64,000 nucleotides of DNA from Paracoccus tibetensis. GTDB taxonomy: Bacteria > Pseudomonadota > Alphaproteobacteria > Rhodobacterales > Rhodobacteraceae. The notes below the pieces were generated by a model. The model had not been told where the DNA came from and did not search any database. It saw nothing but the letters and a program-made list of their open reading frames with translations. The stretch's first letter is position 1. Each line of letters starts with the position of its first letter. The position numbers and the translations under genes were made by a program. Location: contig NZ_FMVT01000004.1 in the NCBI RefSeq assembly GCF_900102505.1, positions 248,001-312,000 of the forward strand, given 5' to 3'. Of the stretch, positions 1-7,889 are shown one piece after another.

Positions 1-492
1 GCCCTGCTGATCGAGCCGGCCCGCCGCCTGCCGCAGATGCGCTTCGTTGTCGCGGGCTCGATGTTCCCCGGCGACATCGAATGGCCCGAGAATGTCGAGC
101 GGATCGAGCATCTGCCCCCGGCCCAACACGCCGAGTTCTACAACGCGCAGCGCTTCACCCTGAACATCACCCGCGCTGCGATGCGGCGCCTCGGCTGGTC
201 GCCCTCGGTGCGCCTGTTCGAGGCGGCGGCCTGCGGCACCCCGATCATCTCGGACCGCTGGCAGGGGCTGGACGAACTGCTGCCCGAGGACCGCGCCGTC
301 CTTATCGCCGACGGCCCCGATCAGGTGGTGGAGGCGCTGACCGCCCTGCCCGAAACGCGGCGGCAGGCCCTCGCGGCCGAGGCGCGGCGCATCGTTCTTT
401 CGGGCCACACCGGCCGCGCCCGCGCGCGCGAGCTGGCGACGCAACTGGCGCTTGGCGCCCAATCCGCCCCGGCGGCAATCAGTGCAGGATAG
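1..492 (+). CDS. Glycosyltransferase, C-terminal part (CgeB-like)
   Basis: Only the last 163 codons lie in the window; the frame is open from base 1, so the start is upstream. The residues fit the C-terminal half of a GT-B glycosyltransferase of the CgeB type: a fold strand reading RFVVAGSMFP, a short helix around the acceptor/donor cleft, and the nucleotide-sugar-binding signature LFEAAACGTPIISD, where this family normally contacts the donor sugar. Such enzymes act in the cytoplasm on polysaccharide or lipid acceptors. The next gene, 9 bases downstream, is a nucleotide-sugar decarboxylase-like SDR, so a role in surface polysaccharide synthesis is likely. Donor and acceptor cannot be told from this fragment. 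Confidence 0.75.
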   Translation, partial: ALLIEPARRLPQMRFVVAGSMFPGDIEWPENVERIEHLPPAQHAEFYNAQRFTLNITRAAMRRLGWSPSVRLFEAAACGTPIISDRWQGLDELLPEDRAVLIADGPDQVVEALTALPETRRQALAAEARRIVLSGHTGRARARELATQLALGAQSAPAAISAG

Positions 493-501
493 GACCATCC
501 C

Positions 502-1512
502 ATGCAGCAGATGACGACGTTCAAGAACAGCATCCTCGTCGCGGGCGGCGCGGGCTTCATCGGCTCGCATCTCTGCGAGACGCTGCTCTACCAAGGCCAC
601 CGGGTGATCTGCGTGGACAGCTTCCTGTCCGGCCGCCGCGAAAACGTGGAGCCGCTGGAGAACCACCCCGGCTTCACCCTGATCGAGCAGGACATCACCA
701 ATCCTGTGACCATCCGCGGCCCGCTGGACCGGGTCTACAACCTCGCCTGCGCGGCCTCGCCCCCGCAATACCAGGCCGATCCGACGCATACGATGATGAC
801 CTGCGTGGTCGGGACCGGGCACCTGCTGAAACTGGCCGAGAAGACCGGGGCACGCTACCTGCAGGCCTCGACCTCCGAGGTCTATGGCGATCCCGAGGCC
901 CATCCGCAGCGCGAGGACTACTGGGGCAACGTCAACTGCACCGGCCCCCGCGCCTGCTATGACGAGGGCAAGCGTGCCGCCGAAAGCATGTGCTTCGACT
1001 CGCTCCGGGCCGGCAACGCCGATGTGCGGGTGGCGCGGATCTTTAACACCTACGGCCCGCAGATGCGCCCCGACGACGGTCGGATCGTGTCTAACCTGAT
1101 CTGCCAGGCCCTTGAGGACAAGCCGATGACCATCTACGGCGACGGGATGCAGACGCGGTCCTTCTGCTATGTCAGCGACCTCGTGCGCGGCCTCATGGCG
1201 CTGATGGAGGTGCGGGACGCGCCGGACGGGGCGGTGAACCTCGGCAATCCGGGCGAGTTCACCATCCTCGAGCTGGCCGAGCTGATCCGCGAGATGGTGC
1301 CGGGCACCGCGCGGCCGGTCTTCAAGCCGCTGCCGAAGGACGATCCCAAGCGCCGCCAGCCGGACATCACCCGCGCCGGAACGCTGCTGGGCTGGTCCCC
1401 CGAAGTGCCGCTGCGCGAGGGGCTGGCCAAGACCATCCCCTGGTTCGCGACGCAGGTGCAGGCGCCGGTTCCGCGCAAGCGTGCCGCCGTTCCGGCGCTG
1501 GCCGCCCGCTGA
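502..1512 (+). CDS. NAD-dependent epimerase/decarboxylase, UDP-glucuronate decarboxylase-like
   Basis: A 336-residue extended SDR. It has the Rossmann motif GGAGFIGS near residue 15, the catalytic Tyr-Lys pair in YDEGKR near residue 155, and the RIFNTYGP block that is typical of UDP-xylose synthases and close relatives. UDP-xylose synthases decarboxylate UDP-glucuronate to UDP-xylose using bound NAD, and the length matches this family (about 310-345 residues). The gene follows the glycosyltransferase by 9 bases and probably shares its transcript, supplying a sugar nucleotide for the same polysaccharide. A dTDP-glucose dehydratase-like or other epimerase function is the main alternative, since substrate choice cannot be read from these motifs. 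Confidence 0.8.
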   Translation: MQQMTTFKNSILVAGGAGFIGSHLCETLLYQGHRVICVDSFLSGRRENVEPLENHPGFTLIEQDITNPVTIRGPLDRVYNLACAASPPQYQADPTHTMMTCVVGTGHLLKLAEKTGARYLQASTSEVYGDPEAHPQREDYWGNVNCTGPRACYDEGKRAAESMCFDSLRAGNADVRVARIFNTYGPQMRPDDGRIVSNLICQALEDKPMTIYGDGMQTRSFCYVSDLVRGLMALMEVRDAPDGAVNLGNPGEFTILELAELIREMVPGTARPVFKPLPKDDPKRRQPDITRAGTLLGWSPEVPLREGLAKTIPWFATQVQAPVPRKRAAVPALAAR

Positions 1513-1521
1513 ACACAAAAA

Positions 1522-1551
1522 TCCGGCCCCGCGCATCGCGTCGGGGCCGGA
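1522..1551 (+). terminator. Hairpin terminator after the SDR gene
   Basis: Arms TCCGGCCCC and GGGGCCGGA enclose a 12-base loop, 10 bases past the stop codon. Only a weak pyrimidine run follows on the plus strand. The minus-strand gene at 1600-1833 ends on the other side, so the hairpin may serve both directions. Confidence 0.6.
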
Positions 1552-1599
1552 CTTCGTCTTGCCTTGCTCTGCCGTCCCGGCGCGCTGCCGGGCGCGGGC

Positions 1600-1833
1600 T
1601 CAGTCCTGCTTCGAGACATCCCGGATCGTCGGCACGATCTGGTCGCCCCAGGCACCGGCGCCGTTGTGATGGCGCGAGACCCGGATCAGCTCGACCGAGA
1701 TCCCCTCGGCGACGGCGCGCTGGACCGCCTCGTTGACGCGGTGGACCGCATCGGCGACGCGGTGGATGGCGCGGGTCTGTGCATCCGTCTCAGGACGTTC
1801 GACGCGGGTGAACTCGGTGGCTTGGTCGTTCAT
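1600..1833 (-). CDS. Small hypothetical protein, 77 aa
   Basis: A 77-residue, charged, soluble protein with no signal peptide or membrane segment. The ATG is preceded by a good ribosome-binding site (GAGGAGG, about 7 bases upstream), and the frame keeps the GC-rich third positions of its neighbours, so it is very probably a real gene. The N-terminal half should form an amphipathic helix (heptad-like IHRVADAVHRVNEAVQR). I do not recognise a family. It lies 71 bases downstream of aceA on the same strand and could be carried on the aceA transcript, but nothing in it points to the glyoxylate shunt. Confidence 0.6.
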   Translation of the reverse strand: MNDQATEFTRVERPETDAQTRAIHRVADAVHRVNEAVQRAVAEGISVELIRVSRHHNGAGAWGDQIVPTIRDVSKQD

Positions 1834-1904
1834 GGTGTCCTCCTCGGGGGTTCTCGCTCAGGGCGTTGGGGTGCCCCTGCCGGCGGTCGGCAGGGGCGTC
1901 GTTA

Positions 1905-3524
1905 TCATTCGGCGGCGAACTGGTTCATGGTGTTGGCATGACCGCCGGCCTTCAGCGCGCGCTCGCCGGCGACCATCTCCTTGAAGGTGTCGCCGAGGTC
2001 CGAGCCGACCTCGTGCTGGTGCTTGACCGCCGAGATGCCGCGGCGGATCTCCTGCCGCTGGACGGTGGCGACATAGGCCAGCATCTTGTCCTCTCCGAAG
2101 TAGCCATGCGACAGCTCGTCCACCGACTTCGCGGTCAGGTGGAAGGTCGGCAGCGTGATCAGGTTGTGGAACACGCCTGCCTTGGTCGAGATGTCGTGCT
2201 GGAAGCGGCGCAGACGGTCGTCGGCCTCGCGCCCCAGATCGGTCTCGTCATAGTCGGCCTTCATCAGCTCGTTGCCGGCCGGGTAGTCGGTCTCGGCGAT
2301 CTTGCCCTCCTTGATCCACTGGTCGCGGACCTGTTTGCGAAGGTTCAGCGTCCAGTTGAAGCTGGGCGAGTTGTTGTAGGTGAGCTTCGCGTTCGGAACC
2401 TCGCGCTTGATCTCGTTCACCATGCCGGCGATCTCGTCGACATTGGGCGTGTCCGTCTCGATCCACAGCAGGTCGGCGCCGCCCTGGGTCAGCGAGGCGA
2501 TGCAGTCCTCGATCACGCGCTGCCGGCCCGAGCCCTCCTGGAAGGGGAAGAGACCGTTCGGCAGGCGCGCCGGGCGGACGAACTGGCCGTCGCGATAGAG
2601 CGCCAGTTCGCCGTCCTTCATCGGGTTGGCGTCGGTGATGGCTTCCGTCTTCAGCCACTTGATGTATTCGGCGGCCAGATCGCCCGGATGCTGGCTGACC
2701 GGCACCTTCTGCGTCAGGCCCGCGCCGAGGCTGTCCGTGCGGGCGACGATGACGCCCTCATCGACGCCCAGCTCCTCGAAGGCCAGGCGGCAGGCGCGCA
2801 GCTTCTCGATGAAGTCTTCCCGCGGCACCGTGACCTTGCCGTCCTGGTGGCCGCACTGCTTGGCGTCCGAGACCTGGTTCTCGATCTGCAGGCAACAGGC
2901 GCCGGCCTTGATCAGCTCCTTCGCCAGAAGATAGGTTGCGTGCTCGTTGCCGAAGCCGGCGTCGATATCGGCGATGATCGGCACGACATGCGTCTCGAAA
3001 TTGTCGATCGCCTCGATCGCGGCGCGTTCGGCGGCGCTGTCGCCGGCCTTGCGGGCGGCCTTGAGATCCTTGAACAGATCGTTCATCGCGACCTCGTCCG
3101 CTTGGCGCAGCGAGGTGTAGATCTCCTGGATCAGGTCGGCGACGGCGGTCTTCTCGTGCATGGACTGGTCGGGCAGATGGCCCCACCGGTTGCGAAGGCC
3201 GGCGACCATCCAGCCGGACAGGTAGACATAGGCGCGTTTGGTGGTGCCGCGCAGGCGCTTGACCGACTTGATCATCTGCTGGGCATGGAAGCCCGACCAG
3301 CAGCCGAGCGATTGCGTCGACAGCGTCGGGTCGGCGTCATAGGCGGCCATGTCCTCGCGCATGACCTTCGCCATGGCGCGGGCGATGTCCAGATGCGTGT
3401 CGAACGTGTTCTGCAGCTTCAGCTGGACGATGTCGTCCACGGTGACGCCGCCCGGCGTCTGGCCGGAGGGATAGCGCGCTTCGGCCTCGGAGCGGAGTTC
3501 GGCGTAGGTCTTGCGGTTTGCCAT
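1905..3524 (-). CDS. aceA: Isocitrate lyase
   Basis: Cleaves isocitrate to succinate and glyoxylate, the first step of the glyoxylate shunt needed for growth on acetate and fatty acids. The 539-residue protein is longer than the E. coli enzyme (434) and matches the long subgroup known from Pseudomonas aeruginosa. The active-site signature is KQCGH with the catalytic cysteine at residue 224; it reads Gln where E. coli has the second Lys, as in the P. aeruginosa type. A metal-binding region ADIDAGFGN lies near residue 186. The ATG has a GAGGA ribosome-binding site. The gene is divergent from a RamB-type regulator, the arrangement known from Paracoccus, where RamB activates it. Confidence 0.95.
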   Translation of the reverse strand: MANRKTYAELRSEAEARYPSGQTPGGVTVDDIVQLKLQNTFDTHLDIARAMAKVMREDMAAYDADPTLSTQSLGCWSGFHAQQMIKSVKRLRGTTKRAYVYLSGWMVAGLRNRWGHLPDQSMHEKTAVADLIQEIYTSLRQADEVAMNDLFKDLKAARKAGDSAAERAAIEAIDNFETHVVPIIADIDAGFGNEHATYLLAKELIKAGACCLQIENQVSDAKQCGHQDGKVTVPREDFIEKLRACRLAFEELGVDEGVIVARTDSLGAGLTQKVPVSQHPGDLAAEYIKWLKTEAITDANPMKDGELALYRDGQFVRPARLPNGLFPFQEGSGRQRVIEDCIASLTQGGADLLWIETDTPNVDEIAGMVNEIKREVPNAKLTYNNSPSFNWTLNLRKQVRDQWIKEGKIAETDYPAGNELMKADYDETDLGREADDRLRRFQHDISTKAGVFHNLITLPTFHLTAKSVDELSHGYFGEDKMLAYVATVQRQEIRRGISAVKHQHEVGSDLGDTFKEMVAGERALKAGGHANTMNQFAAE

Positions 3525-3774
3525 GTCGGTCCTCGTTCGTCAGGATATGGAAGGTCGGTCGGTAAGGCGCATGGCCCACCGGGAAAGGTGCCGGATTGTC
3601 GGAAAGGGTCAGGTCGGGCTGCTGTCTGGTGTCATCCGCGTCTCCCTGCGCTGCGGCTGCATCCGGTTCCTGATGTCACTCTAGTAATGTAATGCTGTGG
3701 GCGCATTATAAGTTTGAAATGAATGGGTGCGGCCGTAAGTATTGTCACATCCTAACAGGCGGATCTGTAACATC
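3525..3774. promoter_or_regulatory. Divergent aceA / ramB-type promoter region
   Basis: This 250-base gap holds the promoters of both divergent genes and is visibly richer in A+T around 3680-3760. On the minus strand a perfect -10 hexamer TATAAT lies at 3710-3705, which would start the aceA transcript near 3698 with a leader of about 170 bases. No -35 hexamer stands at the right distance, as expected for an activator-dependent promoter. I could not define a RamB operator by eye. Confidence 0.5.
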
Positions 3775-5211
3775 ATGGCCAAGCGCATCCAGAAGCTGAT
3801 GATCGGCCGGCGCCTCAAGGTGCTGCGCAAATCGCTTGGACTGACACAGGCGCAGCTGGCCGACCAGCTGGACGTCTCGGCCAGCTACATCACCCTGATC
3901 GAGGCCGACCAGCGTCCCGCCTCGGCGAACCTCCTGCTGCGGCTGGCGCAGGTCTACGACATGAACATCGGGGAACTCGCGCCTGAGATGGACGCGCAGC
4001 TTGCATCCGACTTCGAGGCGGCGCTGAAGGACCCGGCGCTGGAGCTGGCCGCCCTGCCCCGGTCCGAGATCGAGGCCGCGCTGCAGGCCTCGCCCCAGAT
4101 CGCGGCGGCGGTCGTGCGCCTGCACGGCAAGCTGACCGAGGCGCGGATGCGCGATCAGGCGCCTGACAATCCCTTCACCGACCGCGCCAAGGTCGAGGCC
4201 ATCGGAGAGGTCTCCCGCCCCGACGAGCGGGTGCGCGACTGGCTTTATGCCACCGACAATTACATGGATGCCGTGGACCGCGCGGCCGAGCAGCTGGCCT
4301 TCGACATGGCCCTGCACCGCGAGGAGCCGCATCTGGCGCTGACCGACCGCATGTCGCGCCACGGCATCCGCGTCCGCATCCTGCCGGCCGAGGTGATGGG
4401 CGGGGCGCTGCGCCGCTTCGATCCGCACCGCAAGGAGCTGATGCTGTCCGAGCTGCTGGGCCAGGCGAGCCGCCGCTTCCAGATCGGCGTGCTGATCGCG
4501 CGGCTGGAATACGAGGCGCTGATCGAGGCGCAGATCGACGCGGCGGGCTTCAAGGACGCCGACACCCGCAGCCTCGCCCGCGTCAGTCTGGCGAACTACT
4601 TCTCGGCGGCTCTCCAGATGCCCTATGCCCGCTTCCTCGCCGCCTGTGAGCAGGAGCGCTACGATGTCGAGCTGATATCACACCGCTTCGGCGCCTCCTA
4701 CGAGCAGACCGCGCATCGGATGGCGACCCTCCAGCGCCCCAACGCGCGTGGCATCCCGTTCTTCTTCGTCCGCATCGACCGGGCGGGGAACGTGTCGAAG
4801 CGCTTCAGCGCCGGGCGCTTTCCCTTTTCGCGCTTCGGAGGGACCTGCCCGCTCTGGAACATCCATTCCGCCTTCGAGGCGCCCGAGCGCGTTCACACCC
4901 AGATCATCCGCATGCCCGAGGGCGCCAGCTACTTCTCGATCGCGCGCACGGTGATGCGGGCGGGCGGCACCCATGCCGCGCCGGCGCAGCGGCTGGCCAT
5001 CGGGCTCGGCTGCGACGTCTCCTATGCCGCGCGGCTGGTCTATGCCGACCGCATCAACCTGGACCGGGCCGAGCCGACCGACATCGGGCTGAACTGCTAT
5101 CTCTGCGAGCGGCAGAATTGCGGCTCGCGCGCGCAGCCGCCGATCAACCGCCGCCTTGCGATCAACGAGCGGGAGCGCAGCCTCGCCCTCTTCCGCTTCG
5201 AGGGGGAATAG
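3775..5211 (+). CDS. XRE-family short-chain fatty acyl-CoA regulator (RamB/ScfR type)
   Basis: A 478-residue DNA-binding regulator. Residues 8-62 form an XRE helix-turn-helix (LTQAQLADQLDVSASYITLI), followed by a long domain of the ScfR/DUF2083 type that senses short-chain acyl-CoA. The C-terminus carries a cysteine cluster, NCYLCERQNCGSR, conserved in this family. RamB of Paracoccus denitrificans belongs here and controls the glyoxylate shunt. The divergent position next to aceA makes the same role likely. I chose the ATG at 3775, which starts MAKRIQ just before the HTH; an upstream in-frame TTG at 3742 would add 11 unconvincing residues. A propionate-type (PrpC/methylcitrate) regulator is the alternative. 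Confidence 0.85.
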   Translation: MAKRIQKLMIGRRLKVLRKSLGLTQAQLADQLDVSASYITLIEADQRPASANLLLRLAQVYDMNIGELAPEMDAQLASDFEAALKDPALELAALPRSEIEAALQASPQIAAAVVRLHGKLTEARMRDQAPDNPFTDRAKVEAIGEVSRPDERVRDWLYATDNYMDAVDRAAEQLAFDMALHREEPHLALTDRMSRHGIRVRILPAEVMGGALRRFDPHRKELMLSELLGQASRRFQIGVLIARLEYEALIEAQIDAAGFKDADTRSLARVSLANYFSAALQMPYARFLAACEQERYDVELISHRFGASYEQTAHRMATLQRPNARGIPFFFVRIDRAGNVSKRFSAGRFPFSRFGGTCPLWNIHSAFEAPERVHTQIIRMPEGASYFSIARTVMRAGGTHAAPAQRLAIGLGCDVSYAARLVYADRINLDRAEPTDIGLNCYLCERQNCGSRAQPPINRRLAINERERSLALFRFEGE

Positions 5212-5385
5212 CGGGAAATCGCGCGCGCGCAGACCGTTAGGTCCGGCTGCTCTCGAAGATGCTCCAGAAGGCTGACGCATCCGTGTCCGCGAGCGGGGAA
5301 CATCGCCCGCCTCTCTCCGTTGTTCGGCCCAGACACCGGAGCCAAGCGCCCCGGCCGTCCGACCCGAAACAGGAGGAAACAGACG

Positions 5386-6195
5386 ATGACTGACCGCAAG
5401 ATCATGACGAGCGCCGCTGCCATCTTTGCCGCGACCTTCGCCACGGCCTCGCTGGCCCAGGACGCCCTGACCAATCCCGAGCCGGGCCTTGGCGCCGATG
5501 GCGGCCAAGTGCAGATGGACACCTCGCCCGAGGCCGGCGGCCTCGGCGGCGGCGAAATGGACACAACCGGCACCGGCACGGGCGTCGGAACGGGCGTTGA
5601 CGCGACCACCGGCGCGGGCGTCGGCGGCGAGACGGGCGTCGGCACCACCGACATGACCGACGGCGCCGGCACGGGCACCGTGGGCGGGAATACCGGCACG
5701 ATGACCGAAGGGCAGACGACGCCTCCGGCCGGTGACATGGGCACGACCGGCGCGGCCGGAGAGATGGGCACCACCGGCGCGGCCGGTGCGGGCATGGATG
5801 CGGGCGCGACGGGCGCGGGCGCGACCGGAACGGCCGGCGCCGCGGGCGACATGGGTGCCGGCGGCCAGGGCGACTGGACCTATGGCTCGCTGATCTCGGG
5901 CATGCGCACCGGCGCCGACTTCTCGGCCGAGCTGGAGGGCATCGACGAAACGGCCGACATCCAGATCGTCCGCCTCAGCTCATTCCAGGGTGCGGCGGCC
6001 GAGAACGCGCAGGGTTTCGACCAGGCGCTGACGGACAATGAAGCGGCGCTGACCACCGGCCGCGACGCTGTGCGCGGGAACACGCAGATCACCGAGGCGC
6101 TGGAAGCCGAGGAGTTCGACGCCGACGACGTCGTGATGGTGCGTCGCAGTGCGGAAGGCGCGGTCGAGGTGATCGTAGACGACCGCGAAAGCTGA
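5386..6195 (+). CDS. Secreted Gly/Thr-rich protein of unknown function
   Basis: A 269-residue protein with a clear Sec signal peptide: Lys/Arg near the start, an Ala-rich core, and a likely cut after ASLAQ near residue 25. Residues 30-165 are low-complexity, built almost only from Gly, Thr, Ala, Met and Asp, with tandem MGTTGAAGA-type units. The last 100 residues form a compact, acidic, globular-looking domain with the strand pattern ADIQIVRLSS. The ATG at 5386 is preceded by AGGAGG; an in-frame TTG at 5320 is not plausible. I know no named family for the C-terminal domain. A strong terminator follows at once, so the gene is probably monocistronic. Confidence 0.75.
   Translation: MTDRKIMTSAAAIFAATFATASLAQDALTNPEPGLGADGGQVQMDTSPEAGGLGGGEMDTTGTGTGVGTGVDATTGAGVGGETGVGTTDMTDGAGTGTVGGNTGTMTEGQTTPPAGDMGTTGAAGEMGTTGAAGAGMDAGATGAGATGTAGAAGDMGAGGQGDWTYGSLISGMRTGADFSAELEGIDETADIQIVRLSSFQGAAAENAQGFDQALTDNEAALTTGRDAVRGNTQITEALEAEEFDADDVVMVRRSAEGAVEVIVDDRES
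5734..5787 (+). repeat. Two 27-bp tandem repeats in the Gly/Thr-rich region
   Basis: Units 5734-5760 and 5761-5787 differ at a few positions only and both encode a (D/E)MGTTGAAG(E/A)-type segment. Slippage here would lengthen or shorten the linker in steps of nine residues without breaking the frame. Confidence 0.7.
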
Positions 6196-6215
6196 TCGCG
6201 CTCCCTGACAGGCAG

Positions 6216-6248
6216 AAGGGCCGTCCTGCATCCGCAGGGCGGCCCTTT
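6216..6248 (+). terminator. Rho-independent terminator between convergent genes
   Basis: A long stem with arms AGGGCCGTCCTGC and GCAGGGCGGCCCT (one bulge) closes a short loop and is followed by TTTCC. It begins 20 bases after the secreted-protein stop and ends 5 bases before the stop of minus-strand trpF, so it can serve both. Confidence 0.75.
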
Positions 6249-6252
6249 CCGT

Positions 6253-6888
6253 TCAGCCTCGGGCGGCGGTGATGAAGCTGCGGATCAGGTCCTTGTCCTT
6301 GACGCCCGGCGCCGCCTCGACCCCCGAGCTGACGTCGACGCCGGGCGCGCGGGTCAGGCGCACGGCCTCGGCGACATTGTCCGGCGTCAGACCGCCCGCC
6401 AGCAGCCAGGGCCGCAGCCAGCGCCGCCCCTGCAGGAGCCGCCAGTCGAAGGCGAGGCCGTTGCCGCCCGGAAGCGCCGCGCCTGGCGCAGGCTTGGCAT
6501 CGACCAGCAGCAGGTCCGCAACGAGGCTATAATCCGTCAGCTGGCCCAGATCCTCAGGGCCGGAGATGCCGACGGCCTTCATCACGGGCAGGCCGGTGCG
6601 GGCCTTGATCGCGGCGACGCGGACCGGATCCTCATGTCCGTGAAGCTGGATGATGTCCAGGGGAACGACGGCCAGAACCTCGTCCAGAATCGCGTCATCC
6701 GGGTCCACGAAAAGTCCCACCTGCGCCACGCCGACCGGCACGTGCAGCGACAGGGCCGCCGCATCGGCGGGCGTCACGGCACGGGGCGAGCGGGGAAAGA
6801 AGACGAAGCCGACATAGCGCGCGCCGGCCTCGGCAGCCAGCGCGACATGGGCAGGCTCGCGCAGCCCGCAGATCTTGACGTCGGTCAC
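6253..6888 (-). CDS. trpF: Phosphoribosylanthranilate isomerase
   Basis: Catalyses the Amadori rearrangement of N-(5-phosphoribosyl)anthranilate in tryptophan synthesis. The 211-residue length is normal for a single-domain TrpF (beta/alpha)8 barrel. The N-terminal signature VKICGL carries the catalytic cysteine, GFVFFPRSPR follows at about residue 27, and the phosphate-binding end is ARAPGVDVSSGVE, where the Asp acts as the general acid. The start is a GTG at 6888, one base after the lapA-like stop, so translation is coupled to that gene. The order ihfB-lapA-trpF is common in Rhodobacterales. No other trp gene is in the window. Confidence 0.95.
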   Translation of the reverse strand: MTDVKICGLREPAHVALAAEAGARYVGFVFFPRSPRAVTPADAAALSLHVPVGVAQVGLFVDPDDAILDEVLAVVPLDIIQLHGHEDPVRVAAIKARTGLPVMKAVGISGPEDLGQLTDYSLVADLLLVDAKPAPGAALPGGNGLAFDWRLLQGRRWLRPWLLAGGLTPDNVAEAVRLTRAPGVDVSSGVEAAPGVKDKDLIRSFITAARG

Positions 6889-6889
6889 C

Positions 6890-7318
6890 TCAGCGCGGCG
6901 CAGGCAGGCCGGCGGCCGCGTCGGACGGTGCCACAGGGCGCGCGGCCGCGGGTTGCGCGGGCTTGGTGCTCGGCTCGTCGAGGATCGCCAGCACGTCGTC
7001 CGTGGGCGCGGCGTGCCGTTCGCGCAGATGGCCGACCTCGGATTCCAGGCGCGCGACCTCGGCCCGGCGGGCGCTGGCCTCGCGGCGGATATGGGCCTCG
7101 CGCAGCCATTCCCAGATGAGGCCCGCCAGCATCCCGAAGGCGATGGAGACCAGGATGACCAGGAACAGCGGCAGCTCGACGCTGTATTCGCCGCCGAGGT
7201 AGCGGCCGATATTGGCCGGGAACAGCGCCAGCGTCACCAGGCCGCGATTGGCCAGCGCGATGGCGACCAGCAGCAGCGCCAGGACGACCACGAAGAAAAG
7301 ACGGAGAAAGCGCATCAC
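6890..7318 (-). CDS. LapA-domain inner-membrane protein
   Basis: A 142-residue protein with two membrane segments (about residues 4-24 and 48-70), joined by a short outside loop, then a cytoplasmic helix rich in Arg and Glu that is likely to form a coiled coil (residues 72-102). This is the LapA/DUF1049 layout; in E. coli LapA works with LapB on control of lipopolysaccharide synthesis. The C-terminal 40 residues are Pro/Ala-rich and probably disordered. The gene sits between ihfB (55 bases upstream) and trpF (one base downstream), the usual place in this order. The first of two adjacent Met codons is taken as the start. Confidence 0.8.
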   Translation of the reverse strand: MMRFLRLFFVVVLALLLVAIALANRGLVTLALFPANIGRYLGGEYSVELPLFLVILVSIAFGMLAGLIWEWLREAHIRREASARRAEVARLESEVGHLRERHAAPTDDVLAILDEPSTKPAQPAAARPVAPSDAAAGLPAPR

Positions 7319-7373
7319 GACTCCTTGCTTGCCGGCGCGGTAAAGGGCGGCCGGCCGCCTGCTTCTACGACGC

Positions 7374-7658
7374 TCACGCGTCCCCGTTCAACCGGTCACG
7401 CAGCAGCTTGCCGGTCTTGAAGAAGGGCACGTGCTTCTCCTCGACCTCGACCGAGTCCCCGGTCCGCGGGTTGCGCCCGGTGCGCGAGTCGCGCTTCTTG
7501 ACCGAGAACGCCCCGAAGCCGCGCAGCTCGACCCGATCGCCGCGCGCCATGGCGTCGATGATCTCTTCGAGCACCGTGTTCACGATGCGCTCGACATCGC
7601 GCCGGAACAGGTGCGGGTTCTCGTCTGCGATCTTCTGGATCAGTTCGGATCGGATCAT
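7374..7658 (-). CDS. ihfB: Integration host factor, beta subunit
   Basis: A 94-residue nucleoid protein that pairs with IHF-alpha to bend DNA. It starts [15 protein letters not shown] and contains the DNA-binding arm [23 protein letters not shown], shown here in part by RNPRTG; the Pro in this arm intercalates into the minor groove. Length and sequence match bacterial IHF-beta rather than HU. The ATG at 7658 has a purine-rich ribosome-binding site; the longer frame to 7751 would add a Pro-rich leader that does not belong to the family. It is the first gene of the ihfB-lapA-trpF group; a small GC palindrome at 7346-7359 behind it may attenuate read-through. Confidence 0.95.
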   Translation of the reverse strand: MIRSELIQKIADENPHLFRRDVERIVNTVLEEIIDAMARGDRVELRGFGAFSVKKRDSRTGRNPRTGDSVEVEEKHVPFFKTGKLLRDRLNGDA

Positions 7659-7828
7659 GCTTCTTCCCCAAGATGAACGGGCCGCGGGCAAACCCTGCGC
7701 CTGTCGCGGGGTCGGGGGCGGGACGCCAAAAACGGCCCCCATATCGCGCAACGCGCAGCGGAAGTCACTGGTTTCACAGGGTTGCCAGCTTTACATAAGC
7801 CGTGCAAGGCGGCAGGTGCGGGCCTGCC

Positions 7829-7865
7829 AAAAAAATGGCCCGCCCCGCGTTTGCGGGACGGGCCA
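7829..7865 (-). terminator. Rho-independent terminator of rpsA
   Basis: Read on the minus strand, a 13-base stem (GGCCCGTCCCGC / GCGGGGCGGGCC with one mismatch) and a short loop are followed by a run of seven T. It starts 25 bases after the rpsA stop. This is the clearest intrinsic terminator in the window. Confidence 0.9.
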
Positions 7866-7889
7866 AGGTCGATCGGGCCGAGGCCGCGA

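Noticed and set aside
1866..3692. 608-codon plus-strand frame over aceA
   Set aside because: It is a GC-driven shadow of aceA; residues are Arg/Leu/Val-rich and match no family, while the minus strand has the isocitrate lyase signature.
3742..3774. TTG start that would lengthen the RamB-type regulator by 11 residues
   Set aside because: The added residues are not seen in the family and the ATG at 3775 lies at the expected distance from the HTH.
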